Origin: Hymenobacter fodinae
Lineage (GTDB): Bacteria > Bacteroidota > Bacteroidia > Cytophagales > Hymenobacteraceae
Direction of reading: 5' to 3'
Length of the DNA stretch: 64,000 nucleotides
Assembly (NCBI RefSeq): GCF_004745825.1
Contig: NZ_SRLA01000003.1
Coordinates: 1 to 64,000, forward strand
Part shown: positions 38,007 to 46,794 of the stretch, in pieces
Layout of the letters: each line of letters starts with the position of its first letter
Numbering within the stretch: position 1 is the first letter of the stretch
Notes under the pieces: generated by a model
Told to the model about the DNA's origin: nothing
The model's input: the letters and a program-made list of their open reading frames with translations, nothing else
The model's database searches: none
Position numbers and translations under genes: made by a program

Positions 38007-38855
38007 CTACAGGTCAGCTAGGCGGGAGGACTCGGCTACCCGCACCCCCTTTTCGGTGTGCTGCACCGTTATACATTCCGTGGTGGGGTCGTGCTCCAGC
38101 ACTAGCACCCAGTTTTCATCGGCAGCCCGGTGTAGCACCCGCTCCTTTTCGTCCATAGTCACCAAAGGGCGCATGTCGTAGCTCATCACGTAGGGCAATG
38201 GTACGTGGCCAGCACTAGGTAATAAATCAGCCATGAAGGCCACAGTCCGGCCTTTGTACTCTAGCACGGGCACCATCATTTTTTCAGTGTGTCCATCGGC
38301 AAAAATGATTTCCCGAAACATAGGCAACGCATCAGGCACTCCGGAGGCAGCATCCACAAAGCGTAGGTGGCCACTCTCCTGAATTGGCAATATGTTTTCT
38401 TTCAGGAAGCTGGCTTTCTCACGCGGATTAGGCGTTACGGCCCAGTCCCAGTGGTTCTGGTTGCTCCAATAGGTGGCATTCTCAAAGGCCACCTGCAACT
38501 TGCCATCAGGCGTGCGCACCACGGAGCCCCCGCAGTGGTCGAAGTGCAAATGTGTTAGGAATACATCCGTAATATCCGACGAAGTAAACCCTAGCTTCCG
38601 CAACGACTTCTCCAGCGTATCATCGCCGTGCAGGTAGAAATGCCCCCGAAACTTCTGGTCCTGCTTGTCGCCAATACCATTATCCACCAACACCAGCCGG
38701 CCACCGTCCTCAATCAGCAAGCAGCGCATTGCCCAGGTGCACATGTTGTTTTCGTCGGCGGGGTTGAGCTTCTGCCACATGCTTTTGGGCACCACGCCAA
38801 ACATAGCGCCGCCATCAAGCTTGAATAAACCGGTATCGAGGGTGTGAAGGGTCAT
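38007..38855 (-). CDS. MBL-fold metallo-hydrolase
   Basis: 282 residues from ATG 38855. Zinc motif THLHFDHCGG (HxHxDH), later AFMADLLPSAGHVPLP and a final EHDPTTE supply the remaining ligands of the lactonase-like MBL group (AttM/PON-type). Substrate is not predictable; acyl-lactones are one option in this clade. It shares the strand with accA but is separated from it by a terminator. Confidence 0.85.
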   Translation of the reverse strand: MTLHTLDTGLFKLDGGAMFGVVPKSMWQKLNPADENNMCTWAMRCLLIEDGGRLVLVDNGIGDKQDQKFRGHFYLHGDDTLEKSLRKLGFTSSDITDVFLTHLHFDHCGGSVVRTPDGKLQVAFENATYWSNQNHWDWAVTPNPREKASFLKENILPIQESGHLRFVDAASGVPDALPMFREIIFADGHTEKMMVPVLEYKGRTVAFMADLLPSAGHVPLPYVMSYDMRPLVTMDEKERVLHRAADENWVLVLEHDPTTECITVQHTEKGVRVAESSRLADL

Positions 38856-38894
38856 AGGGGTGGGATGACAGGTGGAAAGGAGGCTGTAAAGGAA

Positions 38895-38937
38895 TAAAAA
38901 AAGCACGTCATGCTTCAACGCTGAAACACGACGTGCT
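38895..38937 (-). terminator. accA terminator
   Basis: On the minus strand AGCACGTC...GACGTGCT stem followed by T7, 37 bp after the accA stop. Confidence 0.82.
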
Positions 38938-38973
38938 AGTAAGATGACAGGGGAAAGCACTAGGCCTAGTGGC

Positions 38974-39921
38974 CTACTCCAGCACTACACCCATGTTGGA
39001 GAACTTATCAATGCGCTGACTGATTCGCTCCTCGTGAGGCAGCGCCTCTAACTCATCCAGGGTTTTGATGATGGTCTTTTTCAAGGTTTTCAGCATAGCC
39101 TCCGGATCGGTATGGGCACCGCCCAAGGGCTCTTTCACGATGCCATCAATCAGGCCTGCCTTCAGCATATCTGTAGCGGTTGGCTTCATGGCCTCAGCAG
39201 CCTGTTCCTTATAGTCCCATGAGCGCCATAGAATAGTAGAGCAGTTTTCTGGGGAAATAACCGAATACCACGTATTTTCTAGCATAAGTACCCGGTCGCC
39301 GATGCCGATGCCTAAGGCTCCTCCCGAAGCACCTTCGCCAATAATGATGCAGATTACGGGCACCTTCAGCAAGAACATTTCCTTCAGGTTACGCGCAATA
39401 GCTTCGCCTTGCCCACGCTCCTCTGCTTCTAGGCCTGGGAAGGCCCCGGGTGTATCAATTAGCGTTACGATGGGCTTACCAAACTTTTCGGCCAGCTTCA
39501 TCAGGCGCAGGGCTTTGCGGTAGCCCTCGGGGTTGGGCATCCCGAAGCGGCGGAGTTGACGCTGCTTGGTATTACGACCCTTTTGTTGCCCAATGAACAT
39601 CACAGAACGACCATCCAATTCAGCAAAGCCGCCCACCATGGCCTTATCATCGGCTACGGTACGGTCGCCGTGGAGTTCGATGAACTTCTCAGTCATCCCT
39701 TCAATGTAGTCGAGGGTATAAGGGCGGTCGGGGTGGCGCGAGAGTTGGACGCGCTGCCAACGGGTCAGGTTAGCGTAGGTTTCCTTTTTTAAGGTTTTGA
39801 TTTTGTTTTCGAGAGCCGCTACGGCTTCTGAAACATCTACCTGGCTATCGAGGGCCAGTTGCTGCATTTCACGGAGCTTGCCTTCGAGAGCGGCAATAGG
39901 TTGTTCAAAATCGAGGAGCAT
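38974..39921 (-). CDS. accA: Acetyl-CoA carboxylase carboxyltransferase subunit alpha
   Basis: 315 residues from ATG 39921 (a GTG 6 nt upstream is possible). Carboxyltransferase motifs: [38 protein letters not shown] and [21 protein letters not shown]. Transfers the carboxyl from biotin to acetyl-CoA, the first step of fatty-acid synthesis, together with AccD. Start chosen at MLLDFEQP, the usual beginning in Bacteroidota. Confidence 0.95.
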   Translation of the reverse strand: MLLDFEQPIAALEGKLREMQQLALDSQVDVSEAVAALENKIKTLKKETYANLTRWQRVQLSRHPDRPYTLDYIEGMTEKFIELHGDRTVADDKAMVGGFAELDGRSVMFIGQQKGRNTKQRQLRRFGMPNPEGYRKALRLMKLAEKFGKPIVTLIDTPGAFPGLEAEERGQGEAIARNLKEMFLLKVPVICIIIGEGASGGALGIGIGDRVLMLENTWYSVISPENCSTILWRSWDYKEQAAEAMKPTATDMLKAGLIDGIVKEPLGGAHTDPEAMLKTLKKTIIKTLDELEALPHEERISQRIDKFSNMGVVLE

Positions 39922-40095
39922 TGCCACGGCAGAGTGCGTATTGGTTGCGGGGTGAGAGAAGAGAGCAAAGGTAAGTGAAGCCGTGCACTCCGCACACGCC
40001 CTGCTACTCCCGATTTTTTCAAAAATTTTTCTCTCTGATAAACAGGCTAAAACAAATTAGGTCCCTTCTTTTTTTCATCTTTTTTAGGCCACCTG

Positions 40096-40126
40096 TTGCA
40101 CAGTCGAAACTGGCCCTCTACTTTTG
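40096..40126 (+). promoter_or_regulatory. Promoter of tRNA-Asp copy 1
   Basis: TTG at 40096-40098 and TACTTTTG at 40119-40126 with a 20-nt spacer, a textbook Bacteroidota promoter, about 45 bp before the tRNA. Confidence 0.75.
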
Positions 40127-40171
40127 CATCACAATAACGGAAAGCACACGGCTTTCGAGTTAGTGTTACCT

Positions 40172-40245
40172 GGTTCGGTAGTTCAGTTGGTTAGAATGCC
40201 GCCCTGTCACGGCGGAGGTCGCGGGTTCGAGTCCCGTCCGGACCG
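40172..40245 (+). tRNA. tRNA-Asp (GTC), copy 1
   Basis: 74 nt. Acceptor GGTTCGG/CCGGACC pairs fully with one T-G wobble. Anticodon loop CTGTCAC gives GTC (Asp), stem CCGCC/GGCGG. T arm GCGGGTTCGAGTCCCGT. CCA is not encoded. Short frames spanning it are shadows. Confidence 0.97.
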
Positions 40246-40248
40246 CAT

Positions 40249-40282
40249 AGGCCCTTCAGATGTTTCTGAAGGGCCTTTTGCT
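40249..40282 (+). terminator. tRNA-Asp copy 1 terminator
   Basis: AGGCCCTTCAG/CTGAAGGGCCT stem 3 bp after the tRNA, followed by a T-rich tail. Confidence 0.85.
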
Positions 40283-40415
40283 TTTACCCCTCTCCCTATC
40301 TGGCCTAGTGGTGGCTCGCTTTCTGTAGTAGAGTGGTTACGTTGTCAGCATTTCCCATACCACGATGTACGACTTACCGCTGTACAAACCTCTGGGTCCT
40401 TTTCACGACCGATAG

Positions 40416-40457
40416 GGTACTCTCCTAGCAAGTAACCTGACTTGCTAGGAGAGTACC
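40416..40457. repeat. 18-bp perfect inverted repeat
   Basis: Arms 40416-40433 and 40440-40457 with a 6-nt loop, between the two tRNA-Asp units. It has no T-run on either side, so it is not a typical terminator. It contains CCTAG near the centre of the left arm. Confidence 0.8.
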
Positions 40458-40492
40458 AAGATACAAAGGCCAAACGGTCAGTAATTAGGAAA

Positions 40493-40534
40493 GCTCCTGT
40501 TACTAACTTCTACGCTCCTGTTACTAACTTCTAC
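40493..40534. repeat. Two exact 21-bp tandem units
   Basis: GCTCCTGTTACTAACTTCTA plus C, repeated twice head to tail (40493-40513 and 40514-40534). The surrounding 40277-40670 has no gene. Confidence 0.9.
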
Positions 40535-40672
40535 ATAGAATATGCCTTGATTTCACTTTGCGGCTGCTAATACTAGCATATACTGAAAAATATTTTTTAT
40601 CTCTATCCGGTTTACTAACAGAGCAATAAGTCTAGAAATCGGCCTCTAAAGCTCACTAAGGCAGATTTTTGT

Positions 40673-40703
40673 TTGCACAGTCAAAATCGACCTTCTATAT
40701 TTG
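40673..40703 (+). promoter_or_regulatory. Promoter of tRNA-Asp copy 2
   Basis: TTG at 40673-40675 and TATATTTG at 40696-40703, same 20-nt spacing as copy 1 although the spacer sequence has diverged. Confidence 0.75.
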
Positions 40704-40748
40704 CATCACAATAACGGAAAGCACACGGCTTTCGAGTTAGTGTTACCT

Positions 40749-40822
40749 GGTTCGGTAGTTCAGTTGGTTAGAATGCCGCCCTGTCACGGCGGAGGTCGCG
40801 GGTTCGAGTCCCGTCCGGACCG
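40749..40822 (+). tRNA. tRNA-Asp (GTC), copy 2
   Basis: Identical in sequence to the copy at 40172-40245, including acceptor, GTC anticodon and T arm. Confidence 0.97.
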
Positions 40823-40825
40823 CAT

Positions 40826-40859
40826 AGGCCCTTCAGATGTTTCTGAAGGGCCTTTTGCT
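40826..40859 (+). terminator. tRNA-Asp copy 2 terminator
   Basis: Same AGGCCCTTCAG/CTGAAGGGCCT hairpin as in copy 1. Confidence 0.85.
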
Positions 40860-40985
40860 TTTACCCCTCTCCCCATCTGGCCTAGCACTTGCCCTAAACT
40901 TATCCTAATCAGCTTTTTATCTTGATAGCCCAGTTGTGGCCGGAGTGCTTTTCTTGCCTGTCATGTTCACATCATGTTGGAAATA

Positions 40986-40993
40986 TAGGTTTG
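40986..40993 (+). promoter_or_regulatory. -7 element before the gene at 41024
   Basis: TAGGTTTG, a perfect TAnnTTTG match ending 30 bp before the ATG. Confidence 0.5.
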
Positions 40994-41023
40994 GTAACAT
41001 CTCACTGTTTCTGAACTCCCCTC

Positions 41024-41413
41024 ATGAAAAAGGCACTGCTTTTTACCGCCTCTCTCTTATTGGCCCTGGGCGCCCTCGCCCAAGAACCTACTGCCCCTAA
41101 TGGAAAGCACCCTGCTGGAGAAACCGCAAAAGCGCGCAAACACAAAATCAAAGATCAAGGCGAAGCTGATAAAGCAACCCCTGACACTCATGGTCAGCAA
41201 GTGCAGGCATTAGCTCACTCTACTCCCCTTACGGGCGCTGACAAAGGCGCGGCTATCAGTACTTTCGCTAGTAATGGCCATTCTGCTGCCCATGGAGAAC
41301 GTCAGATTGGTAGCGCCCGCGGCAACCGGAACCATGGCCGCAGTCGCGGTGCTGACTGCGTCCATCAGGGCGGTGGGCATCAGCAGGTGAGCAGCCACCG
41401 CAACGGGCACTAA
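41024..41413 (+). CDS. Small secreted His/Lys-rich protein
   Basis: 129 residues. Signal peptide MKKALLFTASLLLALGALAQ, then a mature part rich in His, Gly, Lys, Asn and Ser without predicted globular core (GNRNHGRSRGADCVHQGGGH). Histidines increase toward the C terminus, so metal binding is possible but unproven. No family recognised. It starts a cluster of exported low-complexity proteins that leads into a two-component system. Confidence 0.65.
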   Translation: MKKALLFTASLLLALGALAQEPTAPNGKHPAGETAKARKHKIKDQGEADKATPDTHGQQVQALAHSTPLTGADKGAAISTFASNGHSAAHGERQIGSARGNRNHGRSRGADCVHQGGGHQQVSSHRNGH

Positions 41414-41553
41414 TTTTTTCCTAGCTTAAAAAGTCGGCCGCGTTTTTGAAGAGATTCAGAGACGTGGCCGACTTTGTGTATGAATAACCACCATTTTTGC
41501 ACATTGAACTATTATTGGGCCGACACGCTTCCTGCATTCTCGTCCCTTTCTCC

Positions 41554-41919
41554 ATGAAGCATACTTTGTATTACTTGTCCTTCCTGCTTTTAGCGCTACT
41601 TGGCACAGCCAATGCAGAGCCTGCTTCAGTAGGTGACAGTACGTATATGCTACCGTTCGTGGGAATGACACAGAACGAGCAGGGAGATAAAACCTCTCCT
41701 CCAGCCCAGGCTCGGGAGCAAACTTCGTCTCAGCCACCCGTAAAAGCCGTGCCCATGACGGAGCGCAAGAGCAAACCGCAGCGTGTGGAAACTGGCGGGG
41801 CTCGCGGTCCGCGCGAAATGCGTGGTGCTCGTGGGGCGCGCGGCCCAGAAGCAGGGCGTGGGGCGCAAGGAGGCGGCCGAGGTATGGGCCGGGGCTCAGG
41901 TCGAGGCCATGGCAACTAA
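41554..41919 (+). CDS. Small secreted Arg-Gly-rich protein
   Basis: 121 residues from ATG 41554, with a signal peptide (LYYLSFLLLALLGTANA). The last 45 residues are an Arg-Gly-rich tract (GARGPREMRGARGARGPEAG, then GRGAQGGGRGMGRGSGRGHG), strongly basic and disordered. Such RGG tracts bind nucleic acid or acidic polymers; here the protein is exported, so cell-surface or periplasmic action is likelier. It precedes the barrel gene by 18 bp, suggesting one operon. Confidence 0.65.
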   Translation: MKHTLYYLSFLLLALLGTANAEPASVGDSTYMLPFVGMTQNEQGDKTSPPAQAREQTSSQPPVKAVPMTERKSKPQRVETGGARGPREMRGARGARGPEAGRGAQGGGRGMGRGSGRGHGN

Positions 41920-41937
41920 TATCTCCTTTACTACAGT

Positions 41938-42906
41938 ATGCTACTATCGCAGGGGAACCGCTGCCTACTAGGGTTTGTGCTCGTTATTGGTGTTTTTAGC
42001 GGCCGGCTGGCTGTAGGCCAGGATGTAGGAAGCGGAGAGCCAACGGGCAGCCCTACGGACAGCACCTCGAGTCGGGGGGCTTTTACGGCATCGCTTAGTT
42101 ACGGCAGCAACTCCTCATTTTTTGGTCGCACGCAAACTACCCGCTACCCCTACTTAGCCGGCGACCTTATTTACAAAACAAAAGCAGGAATCTGGGGCTC
42201 CGTTACCAGCTACAACCTGTTTAACACGACTACTTTCATTGATGAAACCGATTTGGCGGCCGGATGGGACTTCGACCTGTCAAAGTCAGTAGATGCCTCA
42301 GTAAGCTATTCGCACTTCTTGTTTGCACCCAATAGCCCATTAGTCAAATCAAGCGTGAATAACTCGCTTGATGGCTACATAGGCCTAGACTGGAAGTATA
42401 TCTATACCCGGCTGAATGCAGCCTATCTGTTTGGTACCAGCCAAGATGCCTTCGTCATTCTTGATAACTCCCGGTACTTCGGATTTGACAACGTGCTTAC
42501 GGCGAAAGGCTACCTGTCCGTAGAGCCGCGCCTGAGTGCCACGGCAGGTACGCAGCACTTTGTAGTAACCAGTTTAGAGCAGCAGCTCAAGCGTAACGGT
42601 AACAACAACGGCAAAGGAGGCGGAAATGGCAACGGCAATGGCAACGGCAATGGCAACAATGGTAATGGAAATGGCAACGGAGGTGGAAATGGAGGCGGCA
42701 ATTCGGGCACTACTACCGTCACTACCTATACCACTGGTACGCGCTTTAAAATTTTAAACTACGAGTTGCGCGTGCCCATTACATACTCGCTCGGAATTGT
42801 ATCTTGGCAAGTAGCCTGGCGCTACACTGTACCTGTAAACCTGCTGCCTGAGGATATTTCCGGGGCTCGGTCTTACTTCACTACTACCTTATCACTAAAC
42901 CTCTAG
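41938..42906 (+). CDS. Outer-membrane barrel protein with Asn-Gly repeat
   Basis: 322 residues. A signal peptide (LLGFVLVIGVFSGRLAVG) is followed by alternating aromatic strands (ASLSYGSNSSFFGR, GLDWKYIYTRLNAAYLF) of an outer-membrane barrel. At about 220-258 there is a Gly-Asn tract coded by a degenerate 6-bp repeat (GGCAACGGCAAT type), probably an extracellular loop. It ends in YFTTTLSLNL. Together with the downstream response regulator and kinase (21-bp gap) it looks like the target or sensor partner of that system. Confidence 0.65.
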   Translation: MLLSQGNRCLLGFVLVIGVFSGRLAVGQDVGSGEPTGSPTDSTSSRGAFTASLSYGSNSSFFGRTQTTRYPYLAGDLIYKTKAGIWGSVTSYNLFNTTTFIDETDLAAGWDFDLSKSVDASVSYSHFLFAPNSPLVKSSVNNSLDGYIGLDWKYIYTRLNAAYLFGTSQDAFVILDNSRYFGFDNVLTAKGYLSVEPRLSATAGTQHFVVTSLEQQLKRNGNNNGKGGGNGNGNGNGNGNNGNGNGNGGGNGGGNSGTTTVTTYTTGTRFKILNYELRVPITYSLGIVSWQVAWRYTVPVNLLPEDISGARSYFTTTLSLNL

Positions 42907-42927
42907 CCCGCCGGTCCCCACCCTCCT

Positions 42928-43605
42928 ATGACGGTTTTAATAGTTGAAGACGAGCGCACTCTAGCCCGAGAATTGGGTATTTTTCTTCATCAGCAAAATT
43001 TCACGTGCACTGTGGCTCGCTCAGCCCGCGAAGCCCGTGAACAGTTAGCCGATACCCCATTCGACTTTGTGTTGCTTGACTTAGGCCTGCCCGATGGTGA
43101 CGGACTGCAGTTGCTGGCCGAAGCTAAACAGAATGAGATAACAGCCGCCTTCATTATTCTTACCGCTCGGGGGGCGGTTGAAGACCGCATCGGCGGGCTT
43201 GAGCTTGGTGCCGACGACTACTTAGCTAAACCTTTCTCTTTGCCAGAGCTACTGGCTCGCATGCACGCCATTACAAGGCGGCGCTTTGGGCTGCACAAGC
43301 CCCTAGTGAACTGCGGCCTATTTCATCTAGACCTGCAAAGTCGGCGGGTATTGTTTGAGGGCGAAGAGGTAGGCCTCTCGGTAAAAGAGTTTGATGTGCT
43401 GAGCTACCTGGTGTTGCACAAAAACCGGGTACTAACGCGCCTGCAGCTAACGGAGCATATTTGGGGTAACCTGCCCGCTTCAGGCTTCGATTCCAACTAC
43501 ATCGATGCCCACATCAAAAATTTACGCAAGAAACTAAGCCAGTACAGTGAGGTGGAATGGCTTGAAACCGTCCGTGGTGTAGGTTACCGGGTGCGGCAAG
43601 CCTAA
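42928..43605 (+). CDS. OmpR/PhoB-family response regulator
   Basis: 225 residues. Receiver domain (about 1-115) with acidic pocket VEDERTL, phosphoacceptor Asp in LLDLGLPDGDG near 51, and the Lys of YLAKPF. C-terminal winged helix (about 125-222) ends ETVRGVGYRVR. Cognate kinase follows at 43751. Confidence 0.93.
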   Translation: MTVLIVEDERTLARELGIFLHQQNFTCTVARSAREAREQLADTPFDFVLLDLGLPDGDGLQLLAEAKQNEITAAFIILTARGAVEDRIGGLELGADDYLAKPFSLPELLARMHAITRRRFGLHKPLVNCGLFHLDLQSRRVLFEGEEVGLSVKEFDVLSYLVLHKNRVLTRLQLTEHIWGNLPASGFDSNYIDAHIKNLRKKLSQYSEVEWLETVRGVGYRVRQA

Positions 43606-43750
43606 GACTATTGGCAAAGTGGCCTAGTCCACGCCGCTCGCGTTATCGTACATAGTAGCACTCCGCAACCAGAGCGCTATCTTGCCAAATCAGTTATGCA
43701 CCTGGTCACGGCTGTCCGTGCCGATGTTCATCCCCTGATTTCTTGCGCAC

Positions 43751-45115
43751 TTGAAGCTCACGACAAAATTTTCCCTCTTCAATGCCCTGTCACGGGGGGC
43801 TATTCTGCTGTTGCTGGTTGGTGTGCTGCCGCTAGCAATGAGCCGCTTAGCCCTGCTAACTACTGATCAGCGGCTGGCGCAAAAGAAGGAAAAGGTGCTG
43901 AACCTGATTCGCCGCAACGGCATCTCGGCCTTCATAGAGGGCGGGCAATCATCGTACGGTAGCTACAACCTACTCAAAGAGGAGTTTATCTCGCTGGAAA
44001 CCATTCCACCCGGCCCGAAAATAGACGTCATCGAAGATTCTAAGCGGGCAGTGGAAGATGAGATTGTTGAGTACCGCGTACTGAGCTACTCTTTTAATCA
44101 AGATGGGAAGTATTATTTGCTGGAGATTGGGCGCAGTACGGGCAGTATTGGAGAAACCGAGCGCAATTTTCGCAATTACGCCTTCTATATTCTTCTGATT
44201 GCTATTGCGTTAACTACGCTGGCCGACTTAGCCTTCTTCCGGTATCTACTTGAGCCATTTTACACTATAATTCGGCAGCGCCTGAAAAATGCGCATCATC
44301 CGGCGGCGTTCAATTTTGCTCCTATCCCTACAAATACCGACGATTTTCGCTACCTCGACGAGAGCCTGCGCGAAATGATGACAACTATTCAGGCCTCTTT
44401 CACCAAAGAGCGCAAGTTCATTGCCGATGCCTCGCACGAGTTGCTTACGCCCTTGGCCGCGCTGCAGTATCGGTTCGATAATATGCTCACCGACGAGAGT
44501 CTTTCCAACGAAAACCTGCTGCGCGTGGTGGAGTCGCAGCGTACCGTGCATCGGCTGCGTACCATCATCAAGTCGCTGCTGATGATTTCGAAAATCGAGA
44601 ACGACCAGTTTGTCCGGACGGAAACTGTATCGCTGAGCCAGCTGGTATCGGAAGTGAGCGAAGAACTGCAAGACCGGTTGACGGTTCAGGATTTGACGTT
44701 AACGCACGAGCTGAAGCCGGATTTTGAGGTGGTGAACTGCAACCGCGGCCTGCTGTTCACCTTACTGTTTAATCTGATAAACAACGCCATCAAGTACAAC
44801 CGGGAGGGCGGTTTGGTGTACGTGCTAGGGCGCCCGGCTCTTACTACTGGCTATGAGCTTGAAATTCGTGACACTGGCCTAGGCATCAGCAAGGAGCAGT
44901 TGCCGCGCCTGTTTCAGCGCTTCGATAAGGGCAGCGCCGCCGACTCCGACAGCTACGGTCTAGGCCTGTCCATCGTCCGGACAATTGCTGATCTGCACGG
45001 CATCAAGATTGAAGTAAATTCCATTGAAGGGCTAGGTACCTCCTTCGTGCTGAATTTTCCGAGCGCCGACGCTACCTCACAGCACACCGGGCCCCAGCGC
45101 CATTCGTTGAGCTAA
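43751..45115 (+). CDS. Sensor histidine kinase
   Basis: 454 residues from TTG 43751. Two membrane helices (about 12-35 and 145-165) enclose a 100-residue periplasmic sensor without recognised fold. The phosphoacceptor box is DASHELLTPLAAL (usual HExxTP with Leu in place of the common Arg). ATPase boxes: N box NLINNAIKYN, G1 DTGLGI, F box FQRFDKG and G2 GLGLSI. It pairs with the response regulator upstream. The 3' end overlaps the convergent gene by 39 bp. Confidence 0.92.
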   Translation: MKLTTKFSLFNALSRGAILLLLVGVLPLAMSRLALLTTDQRLAQKKEKVLNLIRRNGISAFIEGGQSSYGSYNLLKEEFISLETIPPGPKIDVIEDSKRAVEDEIVEYRVLSYSFNQDGKYYLLEIGRSTGSIGETERNFRNYAFYILLIAIALTTLADLAFFRYLLEPFYTIIRQRLKNAHHPAAFNFAPIPTNTDDFRYLDESLREMMTTIQASFTKERKFIADASHELLTPLAALQYRFDNMLTDESLSNENLLRVVESQRTVHRLRTIIKSLLMISKIENDQFVRTETVSLSQLVSEVSEELQDRLTVQDLTLTHELKPDFEVVNCNRGLLFTLLFNLINNAIKYNREGGLVYVLGRPALTTGYELEIRDTGLGISKEQLPRLFQRFDKGSAADSDSYGLGLSIVRTIADLHGIKIEVNSIEGLGTSFVLNFPSADATSQHTGPQRHSLS

Positions 45116-46054
45116 GTTTTCAATATCAGCTCGTCGGGCCAAAACCGTTAGCCACTCTGCGGGTATGGCACTTTCGCCATAATAGAGGCCCGCTAGGCCA
45201 CCCGTTACGGCGCCGGTCGTGTCGGTGTCATCGCCTAAATTAACGGCTGCCAGCACAGTTTCATGGAAAGTACCATAGCGCAGCAAACACCAGAGCGCCG
45301 CTTCTAATGTGTGCAGTACGTAGCCACCGCTGCTGATGGCCGTAGCGGGCAGATCGGGTAGCCGGCCACTAAGAATGCGCTCGAAGTGGTCGGCTTCGCG
45401 AGCCGAAATATTGAGTTGGTATAGTTGGGCCGGTAGTTCAGAGCACAGCATGGCGTAGGCCTCTGCCGGCGTATGCCCCGCGCGCAGATGCCGGACCATT
45501 TCCAAGTACACAAAGCAGGCCACCGCGGCGCGAATGTGCCCGTGCGTCGGGGACGATACCTCAACAATACGCTGGAACCGGCTCTCTACGGAGTCATGCA
45601 CCTGATAAAAAGCCAGCGGGAGAATCCGCATCAAGGAGCCATTGCCGTTACTGTATTCATCGGTGCCGCCGGCAAGCCGGGGCGAAATTCCTGATTTCAG
45701 GCGGCGAATAGCTTCAGCAGTAGTGATGCCTACGTCAAAAACATGGCCGTGGGGCGTCCAGTAGCCGTGCTCGTACCAGTTAATAAAGCGTTGGCTCAAG
45801 TCATTGATGTCGTAACCCTTGCACAGGTTTTCCGCCAAGCAGAACGTAAGGGAGGCATCATCAGACCAGGTTCCGGTGGGCTGGTTATGCGTACCGTAGG
45901 CCAGCATATGCACCACTGGTTGTTGCCGACGGGCCGCGCGGCTCTGAAATTCAACGGGCACGCCCAGCGCATCACCCACTGCCAAGCCTAGCAGCGCGGC
46001 TCTAAGTTGTTGCTCCACAGGTGTGGAGCTGTGCAATGCTATGGGCTGGGTCAT
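45077..46054 (-). CDS. ADP-ribosylglycohydrolase family protein
   Basis: 325 residues. N-terminal GLAVGDALGVPVEF and GTWSDDASLTFCLAE carry the first metal-binding acidic residues, and NLGDDTDTTGAVTGGLAGL near 275 the second set, a complete DraG/ARH-like dinuclear magnesium site. It removes ADP-ribose from protein or other acceptors. No ADP-ribosyltransferase is adjacent, so the target is unknown; role in NAD signalling or conflict is inference. Confidence 0.92.
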   Translation of the reverse strand: MTQPIALHSSTPVEQQLRAALLGLAVGDALGVPVEFQSRAARRQQPVVHMLAYGTHNQPTGTWSDDASLTFCLAENLCKGYDINDLSQRFINWYEHGYWTPHGHVFDVGITTAEAIRRLKSGISPRLAGGTDEYSNGNGSLMRILPLAFYQVHDSVESRFQRIVEVSSPTHGHIRAAVACFVYLEMVRHLRAGHTPAEAYAMLCSELPAQLYQLNISAREADHFERILSGRLPDLPATAISSGGYVLHTLEAALWCLLRYGTFHETVLAAVNLGDDTDTTGAVTGGLAGLYYGESAIPAEWLTVLARRADIENLAQRMALGPGVL

Positions 46055-46113
46055 ATCAATAGAATACTGTTGATGAGGATGGGTTAATACAAGCTAGTGG
46101 CACTTATCAACTG

Positions 46114-46794
46114 CTAATTGGCTAACAAAGGCAGCACTTCCCGCAGACTCTGAACCACATAGGTAGGGTTTTGAGCCAGGCAATCGGCTTCCTGACCGAA
46201 ACCATAACTAGCCCAGCACGAAGCCACGCCGCAGTTGCGGGCAAACTTCAAATCAGTGGCTGTATCACCAATCATGAGAGTGCTAGACAGCTGATGCTCA
46301 GGAAAACGGGGCCGAATCAATTCCGTGAACAAATCAGGCGCCGGTTTCATGGGTAGCCGCTTACCACTAGCCGTACTACTGCCATCCCCCAGCACCAGCA
46401 ACGCGTATTGCCGGAGTCCTAATCGGGCCAGAGAATCTTCCAGGATGGGTAAACCTTTGTTGCTGAGCACGACAATCTGCGCACCCTGATCGGTAGCAGC
46501 GGCCAGTACTTCTACTGCCCCCGGAAAGGGTTGTACCAAGGGTTCTGCTTCGGTAGCATACACGTGACGGTACACCGACAGCCAGTTATCGGGGAGGGCG
46601 GTGGGGCCTGCAGGATAAAAGTGACCTAAAGTTTGCGCCAACGGCAGCCCTTGGTGCACTATTCCTTCCAATACTTCGCTCATTGGCTCGGCTAGGCCTA
46701 GTTCTTGAAAAGTCCGGCGCAGGGCGTGCCCAATGGCTTGTCGGGTATTACAAAGGGTTCCGTCGTAATCAAACAGTAACAAAGAATAAGGCAT
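46114..46794 (-). CDS. HAD phosphatase, phosphoglycolate phosphatase-like
   Basis: 226 residues from ATG 46794 (another in-frame start 15 nt upstream). Motif I LLFDYDGTLCNTR, motif II IVVLSNKG, motif III Lys in LPMKPAPD, and motif IV LMIGDTATDLKFARNCG; C1 cap between. Typical of phosphoglycolate phosphatases, but substrate may differ. Confidence 0.88.
   Translation of the reverse strand: MPYSLLLFDYDGTLCNTRQAIGHALRRTFQELGLAEPMSEVLEGIVHQGLPLAQTLGHFYPAGPTALPDNWLSVYRHVYATEAEPLVQPFPGAVEVLAAATDQGAQIVVLSNKGLPILEDSLARLGLRQYALLVLGDGSSTASGKRLPMKPAPDLFTELIRPRFPEHQLSSTLMIGDTATDLKFARNCGVASCWASYGFGQEADCLAQNPTYVVQSLREVLPLLAN

Larger units (their letters stand above)
40096..40308 (+). repeat. 213-bp direct repeat, copy 1 (tRNA-Asp unit)
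   Basis: Copy 1 of a duplication whose second copy is at 40673-40885, offset exactly 577 bp. From the end of the promoter box to the end of the unit I see one substitution; the promoter spacer has several. The unit carries promoter, leader, tRNA-Asp and terminator. Confidence 0.9.
40673..40885 (+). repeat. 213-bp direct repeat, copy 2 (tRNA-Asp unit)
   Basis: Second copy of the unit at 40096-40308. Only the promoter spacer differs noticeably; the tRNA and its flanks are the same. Confidence 0.9.

Noticed and set aside
40124..40435. Open frame across tRNA-Asp copy 1 (and its twin at 40701-40925)
   Set aside because: The frame runs through the tRNA and its terminator; both copies start with the same residues only because the DNA is duplicated.
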